Below, one piece after another: positions 11,158-23,994 of a stretch of 64,000 nucleotides of DNA. How positions within the stretch are numbered: position 1 is the first letter of the stretch; every line of letters begins with the position of its first letter. The notes beneath the pieces are model-generated. The model made no database searches, was not told the origin of the DNA, and saw nothing but the letters and a program-made list of their open reading frames with translations. The position numbers and the translations under genes are program-made. This stretch comes from Bartonella taylorii (lineage in GTDB: Bacteria > Pseudomonadota > Alphaproteobacteria > Rhizobiales > Rhizobiaceae): contig NZ_CP083693.1 of assembly GCF_023920105.1 (NCBI RefSeq), positions 823,001 through 887,000 of the forward strand, given 5' to 3'.

Positions 11158-12627
11158 CTAATGCAGTTTATTGATGAGGGCTTCTACAGAAAACGCCGTC
11201 GCTTTAAGAATAGGCGTTGGATAGATACCAAAAAATATTGTAAGAATAACCATCGGATACAGGATGAATTTTTCTCTTGAAGAAAGATCAATAAGTACTT
11301 TTAAATTTTCTTTGTCCAAGGAACCAAAAACTACACGTCGATAAAGATAAAGCGCATAAGCAGCCGATAAAATAACGCCAGTTGTAGCAAAAACGACAAC
11401 CAATTTATTCACTTGAAAAACACCTACTAAAGTTAAAAATTCACCCAAAAATCCTGAACTTCCAGGTAAGCCTACATTGGCCATAGTGAAGATCAAAAAA
11501 ACAACAGCATATTTGGGCATGTTATTTACTAAACCGCCAAAAGCTGAAATTTCACGTGTATGTAAACGATCATAAATAATCCCAACACAAAGAAATAAAG
11601 CTGCTGAAACAATTCCATGCGATAGCATCTGGTAAATAGCACCTTGGATACCTTGTTCATTTGCAGCAAAAATACCCATCGTCACGTATCCCATATGTGC
11701 TATTGAGGAATACGCAATAAGTTTTTTTATGTCATTTTGTACAAGTGCAATCAGTGATGTATAAATAATAGCGATAAGCGATAATGTGAAAACTAAAGGT
11801 GCAAAATCAGCTGAGGCAATAGGAAACATTGGTAAAGAAAAACGAAGAAAACCATAACCGCCTAATTTGAGTAAGACACCAGCCAAAATAACCGAACCGG
11901 CTGTCGGTGCTTCCACATGAGCATCAGGAAGCCATGTGTGAACCGGCCACATCGGCATTTTAACCGCAAAAGAAGCAAAAAAAGCAAGCCATAACCACAT
12001 TTGCATATGCGCGGGAAACTGATAATTTAGTAAAGTCGGTATATCAAGTGTTCCAACTTTCCAGTACATAGCCATAAGAGCAACCAGCATAAGAACTGAA
12101 CCAAGTAAAGTGTATAGGAAAAATTTTATACTTGCATAAACACGACGTGCTCCACCCCAAACACCTATAATAATAAACATTGGAATAAGGCTGCCTTCAA
12201 AAAAAACATAAAATAGCATCGCATCAAGAGCACAAAAGACTCCAATAACAGCAACCTCAAGAAGAAGAAACGCAATCATATAAGCTTTTAATCTATCTTT
12301 AATATTTTCCCAACTTGCTAAAACACAGAAAGGCAAAAGAAAAGCTGAAAGAACCACAAAAAGAACAGAAATACCATCAATGCCCATATGGTAGTGAATA
12401 CCACTACCTAACCAATTAAATTTCTCAACCATTTGAAAACTAGGATTTGTATTATCAAATCCTGCCCAAATAATTAAGGAAATAATAAAAACAAATACGG
12501 TCGTAAAAAATGCTACATTGCGTATATTATGCCGTGCTACTTCGCTATCGTCTTTGATAAATAAAATCAGAAGCACACCAATAAGCGGTAGAAATGTAAC
12601 CGTAGAAAGAATAGGCCAATCAATCAT
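11158..12627 (-). CDS. nuoM: NADH-quinone oxidoreductase subunit M
   Basis: Antiporter-like proton-pumping membrane subunit of complex I. The frame extends back to 12654, but the ATG at 12627 ([17 protein letters not shown]) overlaps the nuoL stop as TGATG and matches the usual NuoM N-terminus, giving 489 residues. Diagnostic stretches are [20 protein letters not shown], with the conserved charged half-channel residues, and [20 protein letters not shown]. About 14 membrane helices are predicted from hydrophobicity. It lies between nuoL and nuoN in the canonical order. Confidence 0.95.
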   Translation of the reverse strand: MIDWPILSTVTFLPLIGVLLILFIKDDSEVARHNIRNVAFFTTVFVFIISLIIWAGFDNTNPSFQMVEKFNWLGSGIHYHMGIDGISVLFVVLSAFLLPFCVLASWENIKDRLKAYMIAFLLLEVAVIGVFCALDAMLFYVFFEGSLIPMFIIIGVWGGARRVYASIKFFLYTLLGSVLMLVALMAMYWKVGTLDIPTLLNYQFPAHMQMWLWLAFFASFAVKMPMWPVHTWLPDAHVEAPTAGSVILAGVLLKLGGYGFLRFSLPMFPIASADFAPLVFTLSLIAIIYTSLIALVQNDIKKLIAYSSIAHMGYVTMGIFAANEQGIQGAIYQMLSHGIVSAALFLCVGIIYDRLHTREISAFGGLVNNMPKYAVVFLIFTMANVGLPGSSGFLGEFLTLVGVFQVNKLVVVFATTGVILSAAYALYLYRRVVFGSLDKENLKVLIDLSSREKFILYPMVILTIFFGIYPTPILKATAFSVEALINKLH

Positions 12628-14591
12628 CAGTTTACGCCCCCGATCATCATCCATGTGATCAGCAATGCAACGCCTATAAGCATTGCAAATGCATAGTGAT
12701 AAAGATAGCCTGTCTGCATCCGAACAACTCTATTTGTAATATCAACAACACGCGCTGCAATACCATTTGGACCTAGACCATCAATAATTTTACCATCACC
12801 CACCTTCCAAAAAAAGAAACTAATTTTGAAAGCAGAACGAACAAACAAAAAATGATATAATTGATCAAAATACCATTTTTGGTAAAGAAAATGATACACT
12901 CTTGGCATAACTCCAGCCAACTTTTTGGGAAGAGAAGGAAAAGAAATATAGAATAAATAGGCTAACATAAATCCAAGAACCATTGCTATAAATGGCGACC
13001 ATTTTACCCAATTAAACACATGGTGGGCATCATGAAGAATGTGATTGTGGCTGCTTGTAAATAACGCTCCCTTCCAAAAAGCGTCATAAAAATCACCAAA
13101 AAAGTAAGGTTGAAAAACAATACCAGCAAACATTGCGCCAACAGATAAAATAAAGAGTGGAATCAACATAACTGGAGGCGATTCATGAACATGATGCATA
13201 ACGTCAACAGTGGCTCGTGGTTTACCATAAAATGTCATGAATATAAGCCGCCATGAGTAAAAACTTGTTAATAAAGCAGCAAAAACAAGAAGACAGAAAG
13301 CATATCCTGAAGCAATATTATGTGATGCAAAAGCGGATTCTATAATCGCATCCTTGGAGAAAAAACCAGCAGTCCCGAAAAGTGTTCCTGGAATCCCAAC
13401 ACCTGTCAATGCAATGGTTCCTATCATCATCATCCAATAAGTTACCTTTATATGCTTACGTAATCCACCCATTTTTCGCATATCTTGTTCATCAGATACT
13501 GCATGAATTACAGAGCCAGCGCCAAGAAACAATAAGGCTTTAAAAAAAGCATGCGTAAAAAGGTGAAAAACAGCTGCTCCATAAGCGCCAACACCTAATG
13601 CAACAAACATATAACCAAGTTGTGAACATGTAGAATAAGCTATAACACGCTTAATATCATTCTGCACTAACCCCACAGTTGCTGCAAAAAACGCAGTCGT
13701 TGCTCCAACAATAATAATTACTGTCAAAGCAGTCGAAGAAAGTTCAAAAATTGGAGACATACGCGCAACCATAAAAACACCAGCTGTCACCATTGTTGCA
13801 GCATGAATCAGTGCCGATACAGGCGTTGGCCCCTCCATTGCATCAGGGAGCCATGTATGTAAAAGAAATTGTGCTGATTTTCCCATCGCACCAATAAACA
13901 ATAAAAGACATGTAATAGTAATTGCCGTCTGTCTATCAAACTTCCAACCTAAAAATGTCATATTTTGTACAAAGCTATTGTCTGCAGCTTTTAAAAAAAT
14001 AGAAGCAAAATCAACCGATTGGAATAAAACAAAAATACTAAAGATTCCTAAGAGAAAACCAAAATCTCCAACACGATTAACCACAAAAGCTTTCATTGCA
14101 GCCTTATTAGCAGAATCTCGCTGAAACCAAAAGCCAATGAGTAAATAAGAAGCAAGACCCACACCTTCCCATCCAAAAAACATCTGAATCAAGTTATTGG
14201 ATGTCACCAACATAAGCATCATAAATGTAAATAAGGAAAGATAAGAAAAAAACCGAGACCTTGATGGATCATGATGCATATAACCAACTGAATAAATATG
14301 CACTAATGCTGAAACACTATTTACAACAATAAGCATAACAGCTGTTAATGTATCAATATGTAAAGCCCAATCAAAAGTTAAACCACCGACAGTGAGCCAA
14401 TGTAATACTAATATATCAACTACTGGAGCATGACCAAGAGCAATATTAAAAAATGCTACCCACGAGAATATGGCAACAACTACCATAAAACTACATGTTA
14501 TTAATTCATTCGCACGATCTCCTATAGTTTTCCCACCTATAGAAGCAATTAAAAAGCCCAAAAGTGGAAGAAAGACAATCGTATAATACAT
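12627..14591 (-). CDS. nuoL: NADH-quinone oxidoreductase subunit L
   Basis: Largest antiporter-like subunit of complex I, at the distal end of the membrane arm. It has about 654 residues with roughly 16 hydrophobic segments and a long C-terminal part corresponding to the lateral helix. Motifs include [35 protein letters not shown] and [20 protein letters not shown]. The frame can begin at a GTG (14594) or the next codon, an ATG (14591); I prefer the ATG. It directly follows nuoK and is coupled to nuoM through TGATG. Confidence 0.95.
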   Translation of the reverse strand: MYYTIVFLPLLGFLIASIGGKTIGDRANELITCSFMVVVAIFSWVAFFNIALGHAPVVDILVLHWLTVGGLTFDWALHIDTLTAVMLIVVNSVSALVHIYSVGYMHHDPSRSRFFSYLSLFTFMMLMLVTSNNLIQMFFGWEGVGLASYLLIGFWFQRDSANKAAMKAFVVNRVGDFGFLLGIFSIFVLFQSVDFASIFLKAADNSFVQNMTFLGWKFDRQTAITITCLLLFIGAMGKSAQFLLHTWLPDAMEGPTPVSALIHAATMVTAGVFMVARMSPIFELSSTALTVIIIVGATTAFFAATVGLVQNDIKRVIAYSTCSQLGYMFVALGVGAYGAAVFHLFTHAFFKALLFLGAGSVIHAVSDEQDMRKMGGLRKHIKVTYWMMMIGTIALTGVGIPGTLFGTAGFFSKDAIIESAFASHNIASGYAFCLLVFAALLTSFYSWRLIFMTFYGKPRATVDVMHHVHESPPVMLIPLFILSVGAMFAGIVFQPYFFGDFYDAFWKGALFTSSHNHILHDAHHVFNWVKWSPFIAMVLGFMLAYLFYISFPSLPKKLAGVMPRVYHFLYQKWYFDQLYHFLFVRSAFKISFFFWKVGDGKIIDGLGPNGIAARVVDITNRVVRMQTGYLYHYAFAMLIGVALLITWMMIGGVN

Positions 14592-14597
14592 CACTGG

Positions 14598-14906
14598 TTA
14601 GCCTTTCATTACATTAACATCTTCAACAGCAATAGAACCACGATTGCGGAAAAAAACGACAAGAATTGCTAGACCAATTGCGGCTTCAGCAGCTGCTACC
14701 GTTAAGATAAACAAAGCGAATATTTGACCAACAAGATCATGAAGAAATGCTGAAAATGCAACAAAATTGAGATTCACTGAAAGCAATATAAGCTCAATGG
14801 ACATCAAGATAATAATCACATTCTTTCTGTTGAGAAAAATTCCAGCAATACCGATTGTAAACATCAAAGCAGAAACAATGAGATAATGTGTGATATCAAT
14901 GTGCAT
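14598..14906 (-). CDS. nuoK: NADH-quinone oxidoreductase subunit K
   Basis: Small three-helix membrane subunit of complex I, with the membrane glutamate in the stretch [17 protein letters not shown]. The open frame extends upstream into nuoJ, but the ATG at 14906 ([16 protein letters not shown]) is preceded by AAGGGGGG at good spacing and gives 102 residues, the usual size. It begins 11 bases after the nuoJ stop. The C-terminal part, [20 protein letters not shown], carries the second conserved glutamate. Confidence 0.95.
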   Translation of the reverse strand: MHIDITHYLIVSALMFTIGIAGIFLNRKNVIIILMSIELILLSVNLNFVAFSAFLHDLVGQIFALFILTVAAAEAAIGLAILVVFFRNRGSIAVEDVNVMKG

Positions 14907-14916
14907 AGCACCCCCC

Positions 14917-15537
14917 TTAAACGCCCTTGCCTGATTCAACTTGCTTAATTTCAATTGCATTTTCTACTGTTCGAGAAACCTGCACTGCTATAGATTGTCG
15001 CTTGACACCTGACTTATGACGGAGTGTTAAAACAATCGCGCCAATCATTGCAGTCAACAAAATTATCCCAGCAATCTGAAAATAAAAAACATAATCCGTA
15101 TAAAGAACATCTCCCAATGCCTGTGTATTTGTTCGTTGCAGTAAGTCCGGCATAGGTTGTGTAATATGTGTTCTAACAACTGGAGAAAAACGGTTACTCA
15201 CAAAAACAACAATCAATTCTACAGCAACAATACCACCAACAAGAGCTCCAATAGGAGCGTACCGAAGTGCACCACTTTTTAACTCAGCAAAATCAACATC
15301 AAGCATCATAACTACAAATAAAAACAAGACTGCCACAGCACCAACATAAACAACAAGCAGAATAAGCCCCAAAAACTCTGCTCCTGCAAGCAAAAATAAA
15401 GCCGCAGCATTAAAAAATGCTAATATTAAAAACAAAACTGAATGCACAGGATTGCGCGCTGTAATAACAATAAAACCACTCGCAAGCATAATAAAAGCAA
15501 ATAAATAGAAAAATGCCGCCGCTAGATCCGTTAGCAT
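14917..15537 (-). CDS. nuoJ: NADH-quinone oxidoreductase subunit J
   Basis: Membrane subunit of complex I with five hydrophobic helices. The third-helix region [17 protein letters not shown] is the conserved hallmark, next to the quinone-chamber side of the membrane arm. It has 206 residues, including a polar C-terminal tail (after about residue 170) that is longer than in E. coli (184). The ATG is preceded by GGAGAAG. It follows nuoI after a 96-bp gap, one of the larger gaps in the operon. Confidence 0.94.
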   Translation of the reverse strand: MLTDLAAAFFYLFAFIMLASGFIVITARNPVHSVLFLILAFFNAAALFLLAGAEFLGLILLVVYVGAVAVLFLFVVMMLDVDFAELKSGALRYAPIGALVGGIVAVELIVVFVSNRFSPVVRTHITQPMPDLLQRTNTQALGDVLYTDYVFYFQIAGIILLTAMIGAIVLTLRHKSGVKRQSIAVQVSRTVENAIEIKQVESGKGV

Positions 15538-15633
15538 AGGCTTCTCCTCAATTAACCAAACAATTGGTATAAAATTTCATACCAGATTACAATTTATCGG
15601 AAATATTATCCGACACCTCACTCAATGATACAC

Positions 15634-16125
15634 TTAACGATAAGGTGCATCCATCAATATATTTCGAGCAATTTCTCGCTCCCAGCGATCTCCATTCATT
15701 AAAAGCTTCTCTTTATCATAATAAAGTTCTTCACGCGTTTCTGTTGCAAACTCAAAATTTGGACCTTCTACAATAGCTTCAACTGGACAGGCTTCTTGAC
15801 AAAAACCGCAATAAATACACTTAACCATATCTATATCATAACGAACAGTTCTACGTGTACCATCATTGCGCCGCGGCCCTGCTTCAATTGTAATAGCTTG
15901 CGCAGGGCAAATCGCTTCACATAATTTACAAGCAATACACCGCTCTTCACCATTCGGATAACGACGTAGAGCATGTTCCCCACGGAACCGCTGAGAAACA
16001 AAGCCCTTCTCATAAGGATAGTTAATCGTAGGTTTTGGTGAGAAAAACTGACGCATCGCTAAGAAAAAAGCACTCACAAATTCCAAAAGAAGGAGCGATT
16101 TTGCTGCTTGAATAAAACCTGACAC
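15634..16125 (-). CDS. nuoI: NADH-quinone oxidoreductase subunit I
   Basis: Ferredoxin-like subunit carrying clusters N6a and N6b, which pass electrons from NuoG to NuoB. Two classic 4Fe-4S motifs are visible, [12 protein letters not shown] and [12 protein letters not shown]. It has 163 residues, normal for alphaproteobacteria. The start codon is GTG (16125), supported by a strong AGGAGG seven bases upstream. It starts 14 bases after nuoH ends. Confidence 0.96.
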   Translation of the reverse strand: MSGFIQAAKSLLLLEFVSAFFLAMRQFFSPKPTINYPYEKGFVSQRFRGEHALRRYPNGEERCIACKLCEAICPAQAITIEAGPRRNDGTRRTVRYDIDMVKCIYCGFCQEACPVEAIVEGPNFEFATETREELYYDKEKLLMNGDRWEREIARNILMDAPYR

Positions 16126-16139
16126 AGTAAAACCTCCTC

Positions 16140-17189
16140 TTAAGCAAAACCAATATATTTTAAAAAACTAGCAGTTATCACGACCATCGCCAATGAAAGA
16201 GGAAGAAACACCTTCCAACCAAGGCGCATGAGCTGATCATAGCGATAACGTGGAACAAATGCTTTGACCATAGCAAACCAAAAAAATACAAAGCAAACTT
16301 TTAGAACAAACCAAATGACACCAGGAACCCAATTAAGCCACCAAACATCCAAAGGAGGTAACCACCCCCCTAAAAATAATATGGTTGTTAATGCGCACAT
16401 TAAAACAATAGCAACATACTCCCCAAGAAAAAAGAGCATATAAGGCGTTGAAGAATACTCCACCATATGACCAGCAACAAGCTCAGATTCTGCTTCCACC
16501 AAATCAAAGGGAGGGCGATTTGTTTCTGCGAGTGCGGAAATAAAAAATATAATAAACATTGGAAAAAGAACGAGCCAATTCCAATCAAGAAAACTGCTAA
16601 AAGGAAGACCAAGAGTCGTCCCAAATCCATGACTTTGTTTATGAACAATCGTTGTGAGATCCAATGAACCACTTATCAAAATGACCGTTACAAGTACAAA
16701 TCCTATGGAAACCTCATAAGAAACCATCTGCGCTGCCGAACGAAGAGCTCCTAAGAAAGGATATTTTGAATTTGATGCCCACCCTCCCATAATAACGCCA
16801 TAAACTTCAAGAGATGAGATGGCTAAAATATAAAGCAAACCAACATTAATTTTTGCAACTTCCCAGCCTTCATTAACTGGAATAACAGCCCAAGTTGATA
16901 AAGCAAGCGTAGCAGAAACAAAAGGTGCCAAAAGAAAAACACTCTTATTAGCACCAGCAGGTATAATAGGCTCCTTAACAACAAATTTAATTAAATCCGC
17001 AAAAGACTGTAATAAACCCCATGGACCAACAACGTTTGGTCCACGACGCAATTGTACAGCCGCCCAAATTTTTCTGTCTGCATAAAGAAGATACGCAACT
17101 AAGACCAAAAGAACAATTAAAAGGAGAAGTGTTTTTCCAACTATAATGAGCAATGGCAATAACCAAGTCATAAAGAAATCATACATCAT
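16140..17189 (-). CDS. nuoH: NADH-quinone oxidoreductase subunit H
   Basis: Membrane subunit forming much of the quinone-binding chamber. It has 349 residues and about eight hydrophobic helices. Characteristic stretches are [41 protein letters not shown], the acidic [19 protein letters not shown] loop and [19 protein letters not shown]. Two adjacent ATGs (17189 and 17186) are possible after AAGGA; the choice does not affect function. It lies between nuoG and nuoI. Confidence 0.96.
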   Translation of the reverse strand: MMYDFFMTWLLPLLIIVGKTLLLLIVLLVLVAYLLYADRKIWAAVQLRRGPNVVGPWGLLQSFADLIKFVVKEPIIPAGANKSVFLLAPFVSATLALSTWAVIPVNEGWEVAKINVGLLYILAISSLEVYGVIMGGWASNSKYPFLGALRSAAQMVSYEVSIGFVLVTVILISGSLDLTTIVHKQSHGFGTTLGLPFSSFLDWNWLVLFPMFIIFFISALAETNRPPFDLVEAESELVAGHMVEYSSTPYMLFFLGEYVAIVLMCALTTILFLGGWLPPLDVWWLNWVPGVIWFVLKVCFVFFWFAMVKAFVPRYRYDQLMRLGWKVFLPLSLAMVVITASFLKYIGFA

Positions 17190-17202
17190 TATTCCTTTGC
17201 CC

Positions 17203-19272
17203 TTACTCTACGGCTTGCGTAATATGGTTCTTGGCAAGAGATGAACATTCAGCCATAACCGCAGAAGCACGCGCTATCGGATTTGTCAAATAAAAGTCTT
17301 TAACCATAGAAGTAAATGCTTGCCTCTCTAGTGCAATCATTTGTGAACCAAGCGCTTTAAGATTGCTTATACCAGAAGGCTCTATATCATCAATGGAACA
17401 AAGATGTGGATAATCATTAAACAAACTCTGTCTTAATTGAGAAAGCGAATCAAAAGGAAGCTTTCTTCCTAAAACATCCGATAAAGCACGTAAAATAGCC
17501 CAATCTTCTTTTGCTTCACCAGGGGCAAACCCAGCCCGATTTGTCATTTGAACACGTCCTTCTGTATTTACATAAAGTCCTGATTTTTCAGTGTAAGCTG
17601 ATGCTGGTAAAATAACATCAGCAGCATGTGCACCATTATCACCATGACTCCCAATATAGATTGTAAAAGCTTTTGTATTGGCTAGTTCTATTTCATCCGC
17701 ACCAAGTAAAAATAAAACTTCACAGGTTTTAATAATATTTGCAACCCCCAATTCAGAAATAAAACCAATGTCCAATCCTCCAACAGCCGACGCCGCATTG
17801 TGAAGAACACCAAACCCATTCCATTCTTCGTTAAGAGCTCCAATATTATCAGCTAATTTTGCAAGATTTTTTAAAACAGATAAACCTTCTTTACCTGAAA
17901 GAGCTCCCTCTCCAATAAGAATAAGTGGCCTTTTTGCCTCTTTTAACACATTTAAAAACCCATCCTCTCCACGAATAAGAGCACTCAATGCATCAGTACC
18001 ATCTCCAAGATAAGAGTATGGATAACGTAAATCGACCCTTTCTCCAATTAATGCAATGGGAAACTGTCCCTTTCGTTGGCGCTTTAAAATACGTGCATTT
18101 AAAACAGCGGCCTCATGACGCGGATTAGACCCCACGATAAGCAATGCATCAGCTTGCTCAATGCCTACAATTGTTGGATTAAAAATGTAACTCGAACGCC
18201 CTAATTCAGAGGATAAGGCCATTCCTCTTTGACGACAATCAAAAATCTTTGACCCCAATGAAAGCAGCAATGTTTTAAGTGCATACATTTCCTCAACGGA
18301 TGCAAGATCTCCTGCAACTGCCCCGATTTTTTCTGGCAAGGTTTTGGAAACCATCATTTTAATTGTTGCAAAAGCTTCCGTCCAACTTACAGGTTGAAAC
18401 TTTCCATCTTTGCGCACATATGGCTTATCAAGCCGCTGAGTGCGTAATCCATCCCAAATAAAACGCGTTTTATCAGAAATCCACTCCTCATTTATATCTT
18501 CATTTGTACGCGGCATAATCCGCATAACTTCACGACCACGGCTATCAATGCGGATCGCACTACCAAGTGCATCCATTACATCAATCGATTCCGTTTTAAC
18601 CAATTCCCAAGGACGTGCATGAAATGCATAAGGTTTTGAAGTTAAAGCCCCTACTGGACAAAGATCAATAACATTCCCTTGTAACTCAGACGTCATTGCT
18701 TTTTCAAGATATGTGGTAATTTCAGCATCTTCACCACGACCTATCAACCCAAGCTCAGAAATACCTGCTACTTCTGTTGTAAAACGAACACAACGTGTGC
18801 AATGAATGCACCGTGTCATTACAGTCTTTACAAGTGGCCCAATATATTTATCTTCTACAGCACGCTTATTTTCTGTATAACGAGAACAATCACGCCCATA
18901 AAGCATTGCTTGATCTTGAAGATCACATTCCCCCCCTTGATCACACACAGGACAGTCCAAAGGATGATTGATGAGGAGAAATTCCATTACACCTTCACGT
19001 GCTTTTTTCACCATCTCTGTGTTGGTAAAAATTTCTGGCGCTTCACCATTAGGTCCTAACCGTAAATCACGGACTCCCATAGCACAAGAAGCCTGGGGTT
19101 TTGGAGGTCCTCCCTTGACCTCAACCAAACACATGCGACAATTTCCAGCAATTGATAAAGATTCATGAAAACAGAAACGCGGCACTTCAGCACCCGCAGC
19201 CTCAGCTGCCTGAAGCAACGTATAGTAATCAGGAACTTCAATCTCTTTACCATCAACTTTGATATTTACCAT
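17203..19272 (-). CDS. nuoG: NADH-quinone oxidoreductase subunit G
   Basis: Largest peripheral subunit of complex I, carrying several iron-sulfur clusters. The N-terminus has the 2Fe-2S domain ([15 protein letters not shown]). The His-ligated 4Fe-4S motif [14 protein letters not shown] and the further cluster motif [10 protein letters not shown] follow. The rest is a molybdopterin-oxidoreductase-like domain without cofactor. About 689 residues, the size usual in rhizobia. I use the ATG at 19272 rather than the preceding GTG at 19275. It lies 65 bp downstream of nuoF. Confidence 0.96.
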   Translation of the reverse strand: MVNIKVDGKEIEVPDYYTLLQAAEAAGAEVPRFCFHESLSIAGNCRMCLVEVKGGPPKPQASCAMGVRDLRLGPNGEAPEIFTNTEMVKKAREGVMEFLLINHPLDCPVCDQGGECDLQDQAMLYGRDCSRYTENKRAVEDKYIGPLVKTVMTRCIHCTRCVRFTTEVAGISELGLIGRGEDAEITTYLEKAMTSELQGNVIDLCPVGALTSKPYAFHARPWELVKTESIDVMDALGSAIRIDSRGREVMRIMPRTNEDINEEWISDKTRFIWDGLRTQRLDKPYVRKDGKFQPVSWTEAFATIKMMVSKTLPEKIGAVAGDLASVEEMYALKTLLLSLGSKIFDCRQRGMALSSELGRSSYIFNPTIVGIEQADALLIVGSNPRHEAAVLNARILKRQRKGQFPIALIGERVDLRYPYSYLGDGTDALSALIRGEDGFLNVLKEAKRPLILIGEGALSGKEGLSVLKNLAKLADNIGALNEEWNGFGVLHNAASAVGGLDIGFISELGVANIIKTCEVLFLLGADEIELANTKAFTIYIGSHGDNGAHAADVILPASAYTEKSGLYVNTEGRVQMTNRAGFAPGEAKEDWAILRALSDVLGRKLPFDSLSQLRQSLFNDYPHLCSIDDIEPSGISNLKALGSQMIALERQAFTSMVKDFYLTNPIARASAVMAECSSLAKNHITQAVE

Positions 19273-19337
19273 CACTCATCCAGCCTGCAGATAATCCACT
19301 TAAAACTTGCATTCTGTTGCTTTAAAAACAAAATTCT

Positions 19338-20645
19338 CTACCAAACTGCTTCCAAAGCAATATTTTTTCTTTGAACTATATTTCGCGTATAATCATCAAT
19401 CCTACGCTCGATTTCTGGACGAAAATTACGTATCAATCCCTGTATAGGCCATGCGGCTGCATCACCGAGTGCGCAAATAGTATGTCCTTCAACCTGTTGA
19501 GATACTTCAAATAAAAGATCAATCTCTCGTTTTTGTGCTCTTCCTTCAACCATACGTCCCAAAAGACGCATCATCCAACCCGTACCCTCACGACACGGTG
19601 TACACTGCCCACAACTTTCATGCTTAAAAAAAGCCGCTATACGCCAAATTGCCTTGATAATATCGGTCGATTTATCCATAACAATCACACCACCTGTACC
19701 AAAAGAAGATCCGACATCTCGCATCCCATCAAAATCCATGATCGCATCAATCATATCCTCACCACGAACGACTGGACAAGAAGCACCTCCTGGAATAACT
19801 GCTAAAAGATTATTCCATCCGCCACGAATACCGCCTGTATGTTTTTCAATTAATTCACGGAATGAAACACCAAGAGCCTCTTCAAATGTACAAGGTGCAT
19901 CAACATGCCCAGAAACCATGAACAATTTCGTTCCAACATTATTTGCACGTCCAATTGAAGAAAACCACGAAGCGCCCCGACGCAAAATCGTTGGAACAAC
20001 AGCTATGGATTCTACATTATTTACTGTTGTTGGACAGCCATAAATTCCCATATTTGCAGGAAATGGCGGCTTAAGTCGAGGTTGTCCCTTTTTTCCTTCA
20101 AGACTTTCAAGAAGAGCCGTTTCTTCGCCACAAATATAAGCACCTGCACCATGATGAATAATAATATCGCAGGCATGCCCATATTTTGTTTTTTTGCCAA
20201 GTAAGCCCGCATCATAACATTCATCGACAGCAGCTTGAAGCGCCTCACGCTCACGAATATATTCACCACGAATATAAATAAAAGCGACATTTGCTCCCAT
20301 CGCAAAAGTAGCAAGTGCACACCCTTCAATTAAAGTATGAGGATCATGTCGTAAAATATCACGGTCTTTACATGTTCCAGGTTCTGATTCATCTGCATTT
20401 ACAACCAAATAATGGGGACGACCATCACTCTCTTTAGGCATAAAAGACCACTTCATTCCGGTAGGAAAACCAGCGCCACCACGACCACGCAAACCAGATG
20501 CCTTCATTTCATCAATGATCCAGTCACGGCCTTTTTCGATAATTCCCTTAGTATCATCCCAATGCCCACGCGACATTGCAGCTTTTAATGATTTATCTTT
20601 TAAACCATAAATATTGGTGAAAATGCGATCTTTATCTGCCAGCAT
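19338..20645 (-). CDS. nuoF: NADH-quinone oxidoreductase subunit F
   Basis: NADH-oxidising flavoprotein of complex I. It has 435 residues. The FMN/NADH-binding glycine-rich segment is [13 protein letters not shown], the second is [17 protein letters not shown], and the N3 4Fe-4S motif is [15 protein letters not shown]. The ATG at 20645 follows GGTGGGG. A 143-bp spacer separates it from nuoE; I see no gene in that spacer, although some rhizobia carry small ORFs in this position. Confidence 0.96.
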   Translation of the reverse strand: MLADKDRIFTNIYGLKDKSLKAAMSRGHWDDTKGIIEKGRDWIIDEMKASGLRGRGGAGFPTGMKWSFMPKESDGRPHYLVVNADESEPGTCKDRDILRHDPHTLIEGCALATFAMGANVAFIYIRGEYIREREALQAAVDECYDAGLLGKKTKYGHACDIIIHHGAGAYICGEETALLESLEGKKGQPRLKPPFPANMGIYGCPTTVNNVESIAVVPTILRRGASWFSSIGRANNVGTKLFMVSGHVDAPCTFEEALGVSFRELIEKHTGGIRGGWNNLLAVIPGGASCPVVRGEDMIDAIMDFDGMRDVGSSFGTGGVIVMDKSTDIIKAIWRIAAFFKHESCGQCTPCREGTGWMMRLLGRMVEGRAQKREIDLLFEVSQQVEGHTICALGDAAAWPIQGLIRNFRPEIERRIDDYTRNIVQRKNIALEAVW

Positions 20646-20788
20646 ACCCCACCTTCTTTTCTATAGCCCATAACATTGTTAGCATTTCCTCAAACGCAAT
20701 TCTTAAACAACTTCTCGAAAGTTTTTATTTTAATCAGATGTTGCTTTAATGGATATAATAATAAATAACCTCTCAAGAAAAATATTTA

Positions 20789-21466
20789 TTACGCTCCTAT
20801 TTTCTCATCACTCTTTTTATTCTTCGGAAATTTGAGTGATTTCTTTTTTTCTTCATCCGTATCAATAAGAGAAGTTAAACCACTAATCGGTTCCGATGAT
20901 TTACGACTACTTTGCGGACCAACTTCTATCTCAGATCCCTTACCTGCTTCAAATGCATCAATAATCTCTTCAAGACGCTCAGCTGTAAGATCTTCATAAG
21001 TATCTTTAAAAATCATAACCATTGGAGCATTCACACAAGCACCAAGGCATTCCACTTCTTCCCACGATAACGTTCCATCTCGATTAGTAACAAAAGGCTC
21101 ATGATGAATTTTTTTCTGGCAAACTTTAATCAACTCACCAGAACCACGTAACATACAAGGAGTTGTACCACAAACCTGAATATGTGCTCTTGTTCCAACT
21201 GGTTGAAGCTGAAACTGAGTGTAAAAAGTCGCAACCTCTAGAACACGAATATAAGCCATAGAAAGAATCTGAGCAATATGTTCAATCGCGGCGCGTGTCA
21301 CCCAACCATCTTGCTCTTGAGCACGCATTAATAATGGAATTACAGCAGACTGCTCACGCCCTACAGGATACTTTTCTATGGTATTTTTGACCCATATCTG
21401 ATTTTCTTTTGTGAAAGAAAACTCAGCGGGTTGGTAAATATCATCTGCAAGACGGCGCACGGACAT
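20789..21466 (-). CDS. nuoE: NADH-quinone oxidoreductase subunit E
   Basis: Thioredoxin-like 2Fe-2S subunit (cluster N1a) that partners NuoF. The four cysteine ligands are visible in CGTTPCMLRG and CLGACVNAPMV. It has 225 residues; the family core ends at about residue 165. The rest is a charged, Ser/Lys/Glu-rich tail (SSRKSSEPISG, then EEKKKSLKFPKNKK) with no recognised domain. Tails of this kind occur in alphaproteobacterial NuoE. The start overlaps the nuoD stop by one base (TAATG). Confidence 0.95.
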   Translation of the reverse strand: MSVRRLADDIYQPAEFSFTKENQIWVKNTIEKYPVGREQSAVIPLLMRAQEQDGWVTRAAIEHIAQILSMAYIRVLEVATFYTQFQLQPVGTRAHIQVCGTTPCMLRGSGELIKVCQKKIHHEPFVTNRDGTLSWEEVECLGACVNAPMVMIFKDTYEDLTAERLEEIIDAFEAGKGSEIEVGPQSSRKSSEPISGLTSLIDTDEEKKKSLKFPKNKKSDEKIGA

Positions 21467-22656
21467 TAGCGATCAACCTCCCCAAAAACAATATCAATCG
21501 ATCCCAAAATAGCTGTAGCATCTGCCAGCATATGACCTCGTGTTAAAAAATTCATGGCTTGAAGATGTGCAAAGCCAGGAGCACGCAACTTGACACGATA
21601 AGGTTTATTAGTCCCGTCAGAAATAAGGTAAACCCCAAACTCACCCTTCGGAGCTTCCACAGCAACATATACTTCACCAGGAGGAGTATGAAAACCTTCT
21701 GTATAAAGTTTAAAATGATGAATAAGCGCTTCCATAGAACTTTTCATTTCGCATCGCTTTGGTGGCACAATTTTGCGATCTAAACTCGAAACTGGTCCAT
21801 TTTTTTCAGTACTCAGTAAGCGATTCACACATTGGCGCATAATTTTCGCTGATTGGCGCATTTCTTCCATACGAATCAAATAACGATCATAACAATCACT
21901 ATTTTTACCTACAGGAATATCAAAATCCATTTCATCATAACATTCATAAGGTTGACTTTTACGCAAATCCCATGGTACGCCGGCTCCGCGAATCATAACC
22001 CCAGAAAAACCACGTGCCCAAGCTTCATCAATACTCACTACGCCAATATCCACGTTACGCTGCTTAAAAATTCGATTTGGCGTCACGAGTGCATCCAGTT
22101 TACTAAGAGCAATAAGAAACGGATCAATAAAATTACCAATATCCTCAATTAAAGATTCTGGTAAGTCTTGATGCACACCACCAGGACGAAAATAATTTGC
22201 ATGAAGGCGTGCACCACATGCACGCTCATAAAAAATCATCAATCTTTCACGTTGCTCGAATCCCCAAAGTGGTGGAGTCAAAGCACCAACATCCATTGCC
22301 TGCGTTGTTACATTAAGCAAATGATTAAGTATACGCCCAATTTCAGAAAACAAAACACGTATTAACTGCCCTCGCTTGGGAACCTCAACACCTAATAATT
22401 TTTCAATAGCAAGCACAAAAGCATGCTCCTGATTCATAGGAGCAACATAATCTAAACGATCTAGATAAGGAACAGCTTGAAGGTAAGTTTTTGTTTCCAT
22501 TAATTTTTCGGTACCGCGATGCAATAATCCAATATGCGGATCTACACGTTCAACAACTTCACCATCCAATTCCAAAACCATGCGCAAAACCCCATGCGCA
22601 GCAGGATGCTGCGGTCCAAAGTTGATATTAAAGTTTCGAACATTGACCTCAGCCAC
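21466..22656 (-). CDS. nuoD: NADH-quinone oxidoreductase subunit D
   Basis: Quinone-site subunit of complex I, derived from the hydrogenase large subunit but lacking its metal ligands. The open frame begins at a TTG (22662), but AAGGGG sits six bases before the GTG at 22656, so I start there ([18 protein letters not shown], 396 residues). Diagnostic segments are [28 protein letters not shown] and the C-terminal DIVFGEVDR. It is coupled to nuoE. A 132-bp spacer separates it from nuoC. Confidence 0.95.
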   Translation of the reverse strand: MAEVNVRNFNINFGPQHPAAHGVLRMVLELDGEVVERVDPHIGLLHRGTEKLMETKTYLQAVPYLDRLDYVAPMNQEHAFVLAIEKLLGVEVPKRGQLIRVLFSEIGRILNHLLNVTTQAMDVGALTPPLWGFEQRERLMIFYERACGARLHANYFRPGGVHQDLPESLIEDIGNFIDPFLIALSKLDALVTPNRIFKQRNVDIGVVSIDEAWARGFSGVMIRGAGVPWDLRKSQPYECYDEMDFDIPVGKNSDCYDRYLIRMEEMRQSAKIMRQCVNRLLSTEKNGPVSSLDRKIVPPKRCEMKSSMEALIHHFKLYTEGFHTPPGEVYVAVEAPKGEFGVYLISDGTNKPYRVKLRAPGFAHLQAMNFLTRGHMLADATAILGSIDIVFGEVDR

Positions 22657-22788
22657 AACCAACCCCTTATTTTTCGATTTTTCAAAAAAACTTCATATCG
22701 AATGTTAAGAAAAACTCTTATCATACTAGAAATAATTAATTATTTTAAAATTACATTACTCTCACATGAAACCTTATGAGCTCCAATA

Positions 22789-23400
22789 TTATTTTTTGAC
22801 ATCTACTTTTTCATCACACGGCAACACATATTCTCCTCCTTCCCAAGGAGAAAGAAAATCAAAACTGCGCATCTCTTGACGCAAAACAACTGGTTCATAA
22901 ATCACCTTTTTTGCTTCATTATCATAGCGACATTCAACAAATCCTGTCACAGGGAAATCTTTGCGCAAAGGATGCCCTTCAAATCCATAGTCGGTTAAAA
23001 TCCGTCTTAAATCGGGATGACCTGAAAATAAAATTCCATACATATCGTACGTCTCACGTTCATACCACTCTGCTCCAGGATAAATCGAGCAAACAGAAGC
23101 AACGGGAGTATTTTCATCCGTACGAACCTTCACACGTAAACGTAAATTCTCGCGAGGAGATAATAACTGGTAAGAAACATCAAAGCGTTTATCACGAGAA
23201 GGATAATCAACACCACTAATGTCTGTAATATTAATAAACTGACAGCGAGAATCATCACGAACAAACATTAAAACATCCGTAATCGCATCAAGACGCGATA
23301 TAAGAGTTAATTCACCAAATGCAAGAATAGTCTCTTCAAGCTTATCCCCTAACTTGTTTTTCAAATAGTTAGCAAGTTCAACTAATGATTCATTCATCAT
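22789..23400 (-). CDS. nuoC: NADH-quinone oxidoreductase subunit C
   Basis: 30-kDa peripheral subunit of complex I, bridging NuoD and NuoI. It has 203 residues, separate from NuoD (not the fused NuoCD of E. coli). The family signature is [20 protein letters not shown] followed by the [12 protein letters not shown] motif. Two adjacent ATGs (23400 and 23397) could serve. It starts 12 bases after nuoB ends. Confidence 0.95.
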   Translation of the reverse strand: MMNESLVELANYLKNKLGDKLEETILAFGELTLISRLDAITDVLMFVRDDSRCQFINITDISGVDYPSRDKRFDVSYQLLSPRENLRLRVKVRTDENTPVASVCSIYPGAEWYERETYDMYGILFSGHPDLRRILTDYGFEGHPLRKDFPVTGFVECRYDNEAKKVIYEPVVLRQEMRSFDFLSPWEGGEYVLPCDEKVDVKK

Positions 23401-23412
23401 ACATAAAGCCCC

Positions 23413-23994
23413 CTATCGCTCTATAGAACCAGTACGACGGATTTTTTTCTGCAACAATAATATACCATATAGCAATGCTTCTGCCGTAGGAGGACACCCT
23501 GGAACATAAATATCCACAGGCACAATACGGTCACACCCACGAACAACTGAATAAGAATAATGATAATACCCCCCACCATTCGCACATGATCCCATAGAAA
23601 TCACATAACGCGGCTCTGGCATTTGATCATACACTTTCCTTAAAGCAGGTGCCATCTTATTTGTTAAAGTACCCGCTACCACCATCACATCTGATTGGCG
23701 GGGTGAAGCGCGTGGCGCATATCCAAAACGCTCATTATCATAATGAGGCATTGAGCACTGCATCATTTCGATAGCACAACAAGCCAAACCAAAACTCATC
23801 CACATCAAAGAACCAGTACGCGCCCAAGTAATCAAAGCATCTGCCGAGGTAACTAAAAAGCCTTTATCCGATAATTGAGCATTAATATCACGGAAGAATT
23901 TATCGTCAGAACCTATCAACTCACCTGTATTTGGATTAATAACCCCTTTCGAGTTTGGAGCAGTAATCGTTGAATTGTTAGATATTAATCCCAT
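23413..23994 (-). CDS. nuoB: NADH-quinone oxidoreductase subunit B
   Basis: Subunit holding the terminal 4Fe-4S cluster N2, which reduces quinone. Its ligands are visible as the tandem cysteines in [10 protein letters not shown], then GSCANGGG and [10 protein letters not shown]. It has 193 residues. The ATG at 23994 lies inside the 3' end of nuoA (10-bp overlap) and is preceded by AAGGAG. Confidence 0.96.
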   Translation of the reverse strand: MGLISNNSTITAPNSKGVINPNTGELIGSDDKFFRDINAQLSDKGFLVTSADALITWARTGSLMWMSFGLACCAIEMMQCSMPHYDNERFGYAPRASPRQSDVMVVAGTLTNKMAPALRKVYDQMPEPRYVISMGSCANGGGYYHYSYSVVRGCDRIVPVDIYVPGCPPTAEALLYGILLLQKKIRRTGSIER

